From: Desulfobacteraceae bacterium UBA2230
Lineage (GTDB): Bacteria; Desulfobacterota; Desulfobacteria; Desulfobacterales; Desulfosarcinaceae
Direction: 5' to 3'
Length of the DNA stretch: 6,534 nucleotides
Assembly (NCBI GenBank): GCA_002348005.1
Contig: DDYQ01000157.1
Location: forward strand, 1,493-8,026
In this document: positions 4,742 through 6,534 of the stretch, piece after piece
Numbering within the stretch: the first letter of the stretch is position 1
How the letters are laid out: every line of letters begins with the position of its first letter
Program-made: the position numbers and the translations under genes
Notes under the pieces: model-generated
Database searches by the model: none
What the model was told of the DNA's origin: nothing
The model's input: only the letters and a program-made list of their open reading frames with translations

Positions 4742-6534
4742 ATGGATTACAAGGATACGTTGAACCTGCCGACCACCGCTTTTCCCATGAAGGCCAATCT
4801 GGCGCAGCGCGAACCCCTTCAGCTCAAACAATGGGAAGACAGACGGCTTTACCAGGCAATCCGTAAATCTTCACAGAGGCGGTTGCGCTATATCCTGCAC
4901 GATGGTCCCCCCTATGCCAATGGAAATATTCACATCGGAACGGCCTTGAACAAAATCCTGAAGGACTTTGTCGTGCGTTCTCGTCAAATGGCGGGATACG
5001 ACGCGGTTTATGTGCCGGGATGGGATTGCCATGGATTGCCCATTGAGCACAATGTTGAGAAAGAACTGGGCCCGCGCAAGAAAGAGATGAATCAGGCCGA
5101 GATCCGCCGCGAGTGTCGCCGATACGCCGAAAAATTCGTCAACATTCAGCGGGATGAGTTCAAGCGCCTGGGCGTCTCAGGCGATTGGGAAAATCCCTAT
5201 TTGACCATGAGCTATACCTATGAGGCGGTGATCGCACGCGAGTGCTGCAAATTTGCCCTGGAGGGCAGTCTTTTCCACAGCAAGAAACCGATCTATTGGT
5301 GTTGCAGTTGTAAGACCGCCCTGGCCGAGGCCGAAATCGAATATAAAGACGACACTTCACCGTCGATTTATGTCAAATTCCCGCTGATCGACGACCTTAG
5401 CGACCGGCTGCCGGCCCTGTCGGGTAAATCGGTGGCGGTGGCGATTTGGACGACCACCCCATGGACACTGCCGGCCAATCTGGCTATCGCGCTGCATCCT
5501 GAAATCATCTATGTCGCGGTGGAAGTCGGATCCAATGAGGTATTGATTCTGGCCCGGGAACTGGTTGCGCAATGCATGGCAACCTTTGGGATCGATCAAT
5601 ATACGATTCTGGGCGAAATCAAACCCGCATGGCTGGAACGCAAACGCTGCCGCCACCCCATTTACGATCGAGAATCAGTGATTGTGCTGGGCGAGCATGT
5701 CACGCTCGAAGCCGGCACAGGATGCGTGCATACGGCGCCGGGGCATGGACGCGAAGACTATGAGGTAGGTTTGCGCTACGGGTTGGAGGCCTACTCCCCG
5801 GTGGACGACAACGGACGCTTTGATCCATCCGTTGAGAAGTTCGGCGGTCAATCTGTTTTCGAGGCCAACCGCCAGATTATCCAAGTGCTTAAGGAAAATG
5901 GAACGCTGCTTGCCCAGGCATCCATCGCGCACTCCTATCCGCATTGCTGGCGATGCAAGCAGCCGGTGATCTTCAGGGCAACGCCGCAGTGGTTCATCTC
6001 GATGGAAAAGACCAATTTGCGCCGCAAATCGCTTTCTGCAATCGACCAGGTCACCTGGATTCCACACTGGGGCCGAGAGCGCATCTATGGCATGATCGAG
6101 AACCGTCCGGACTGGTGTGTTTCACGCCAGCGCGCCTGGGGCGTGCCGATCACCGTATTTTCTTGTCAAAAGTGCGATGCGACTTATATGACGCCGGAAT
6201 TGATGCAGAAGATCTATGATCTCTTCAAAGAAAAAGGCGCCGATGCCTGGTTCGAGACTCCCGTCGAGCAATTGATGCCGCACGGGACAGTGTGCCCGCA
6301 ATGCGGCGAACGCGATTTTAAAAAGGAGACTGATATACTGGATGTGTGGTTTGATTCAGGGGTAAGCCACGCTGCGGTTCTCGAAACACGCGACGGCCTG
6401 CACTGGCCGGCCGATATATACTTGGAAGGCTCCGACCAGCATCGCGGATGGTTTCACAGTTCGCTGCTGACCGCGATCGGAACGCGCGATGCGGCGCCTT
6501 ACAAAGCAGTGCTGACCCATGGCTTCGTGGTGGA
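4742..6534 (+). CDS. ileS: Isoleucyl-tRNA synthetase, N-terminal 597 residues (cut by window end)
   Basis: Class I aminoacyl-tRNA synthetase that charges tRNA-Ile with isoleucine in the cytosol and edits misactivated valine. The frame is open from ATG 4742 to the window end: 597 complete codons of a protein usually about 930 residues long. Visible blocks: N-terminal [18 protein letters not shown]; the signature loop [11 protein letters not shown] (57-67), where the class HIGH motif reads [15 protein letters not shown] (94-104); the CP1 editing domain with WTTTPWT (236-242) and [11 protein letters not shown] (330-340), including the editing-site Asp339; SRQRAWGVP (461-469); two CxxC pairs that may bind metal between about 470 and 525; DVWFDSG (534-540); and GWFHSSLL (569-576). 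KMSKS and the anticodon-binding domain lie beyond the window. The overall pattern is the ordinary bacterial IleRS type. The start is fixed by GGGAGGA four bases upstream and by the conserved N-terminus. A sigma-70-like promoter precedes it. Confidence 0.97.
   Translation, partial: MDYKDTLNLPTTAFPMKANLAQREPLQLKQWEDRRLYQAIRKSSQRRLRYILHDGPPYANGNIHIGTALNKILKDFVVRSRQMAGYDAVYVPGWDCHGLPIEHNVEKELGPRKKEMNQAEIRRECRRYAEKFVNIQRDEFKRLGVSGDWENPYLTMSYTYEAVIARECCKFALEGSLFHSKKPIYWCCSCKTALAEAEIEYKDDTSPSIYVKFPLIDDLSDRLPALSGKSVAVAIWTTTPWTLPANLAIALHPEIIYVAVEVGSNEVLILARELVAQCMATFGIDQYTILGEIKPAWLERKRCRHPIYDRESVIVLGEHVTLEAGTGCVHTAPGHGREDYEVGLRYGLEAYSPVDDNGRFDPSVEKFGGQSVFEANRQIIQVLKENGTLLAQASIAHSYPHCWRCKQPVIFRATPQWFISMEKTNLRRKSLSAIDQVTWIPHWGRERIYGMIENRPDWCVSRQRAWGVPITVFSCQKCDATYMTPELMQKIYDLFKEKGADAWFETPVEQLMPHGTVCPQCGERDFKKETDILDVWFDSGVSHAAVLETRDGLHWPADIYLEGSDQHRGWFHSSLLTAIGTRDAAPYKAVLTHGFVV

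Noticed and set aside
4742..4756. MDYKD start resembling an epitope tag
   Set aside because: It is the natural N-terminus of IleRS (YKDTLNLP is conserved in the family), so it is not an engineered sequence.
5675..6067. Minus-strand 130-codon frame
   Set aside because: Antisense to ileS between the editing domain and the conserved SRQRAWG block; no family signature.

Overview
The window looks like chromosomal housekeeping DNA from a deltaproteobacterium (Desulfobacterota; a sulfate reducer of the Desulfobacterales/Desulfosarcina type is my best guess). This is an inference. It rests on a mitochondrial/spirochaete-like EF-G N-terminus, a CoA-transferase-like/GNAT fusion and the style of the Nudix and Smr proteins, all compared from memory without any database search. 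There is no sign of phage, insertion sequence, CRISPR or integrated element.

Layout. Left half, minus strand: the first 60 codons of an EF-G gene (1-181); a 5' leader and a clean intrinsic terminator (311-344); an Smr-domain gene (414-1124); and a Nudix hydrolase gene (from about 1570) whose stop overlaps the smr start by one base (TGATG), so these two form an operon. A divergent intergenic region (about 1571-1849) holds an inverted repeat that could be an operator. Right half, plus strand: a 630-codon gene fusing an acetyl-CoA hydrolase/CoA-transferase-like region to a C-terminal GNAT acetyltransferase (1850-3742); rsmG (3756-4430), 13 bases downstream and probably cotranscribed; a 311-base spacer with a hairpin, a tandem 23-base imperfect repeat and a good sigma-70-like promoter; then ileS (4742 to the window end, cut off after 597 codons).

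Four of the six genes concern translation: EF-G (elongation), an Smr protein (relatives cut mRNA at collided ribosomes), RsmG (16S rRNA G527 methylation) and IleRS (tRNA charging). The Nudix protein is a general sanitising or nucleotide-sugar pyrophosphatase type. The most unusual gene is the CoA-transferase/GNAT fusion. In its CoA-transferase part, the position that should carry the catalytic glutamate reads Gln (residue 239). This suggests a CoA- or acyl-CoA-sensing module that controls the acetyltransferase, by analogy with Pat-type protein lysine acetyltransferases, rather than a working CoA-transferase. That function is a hypothesis.
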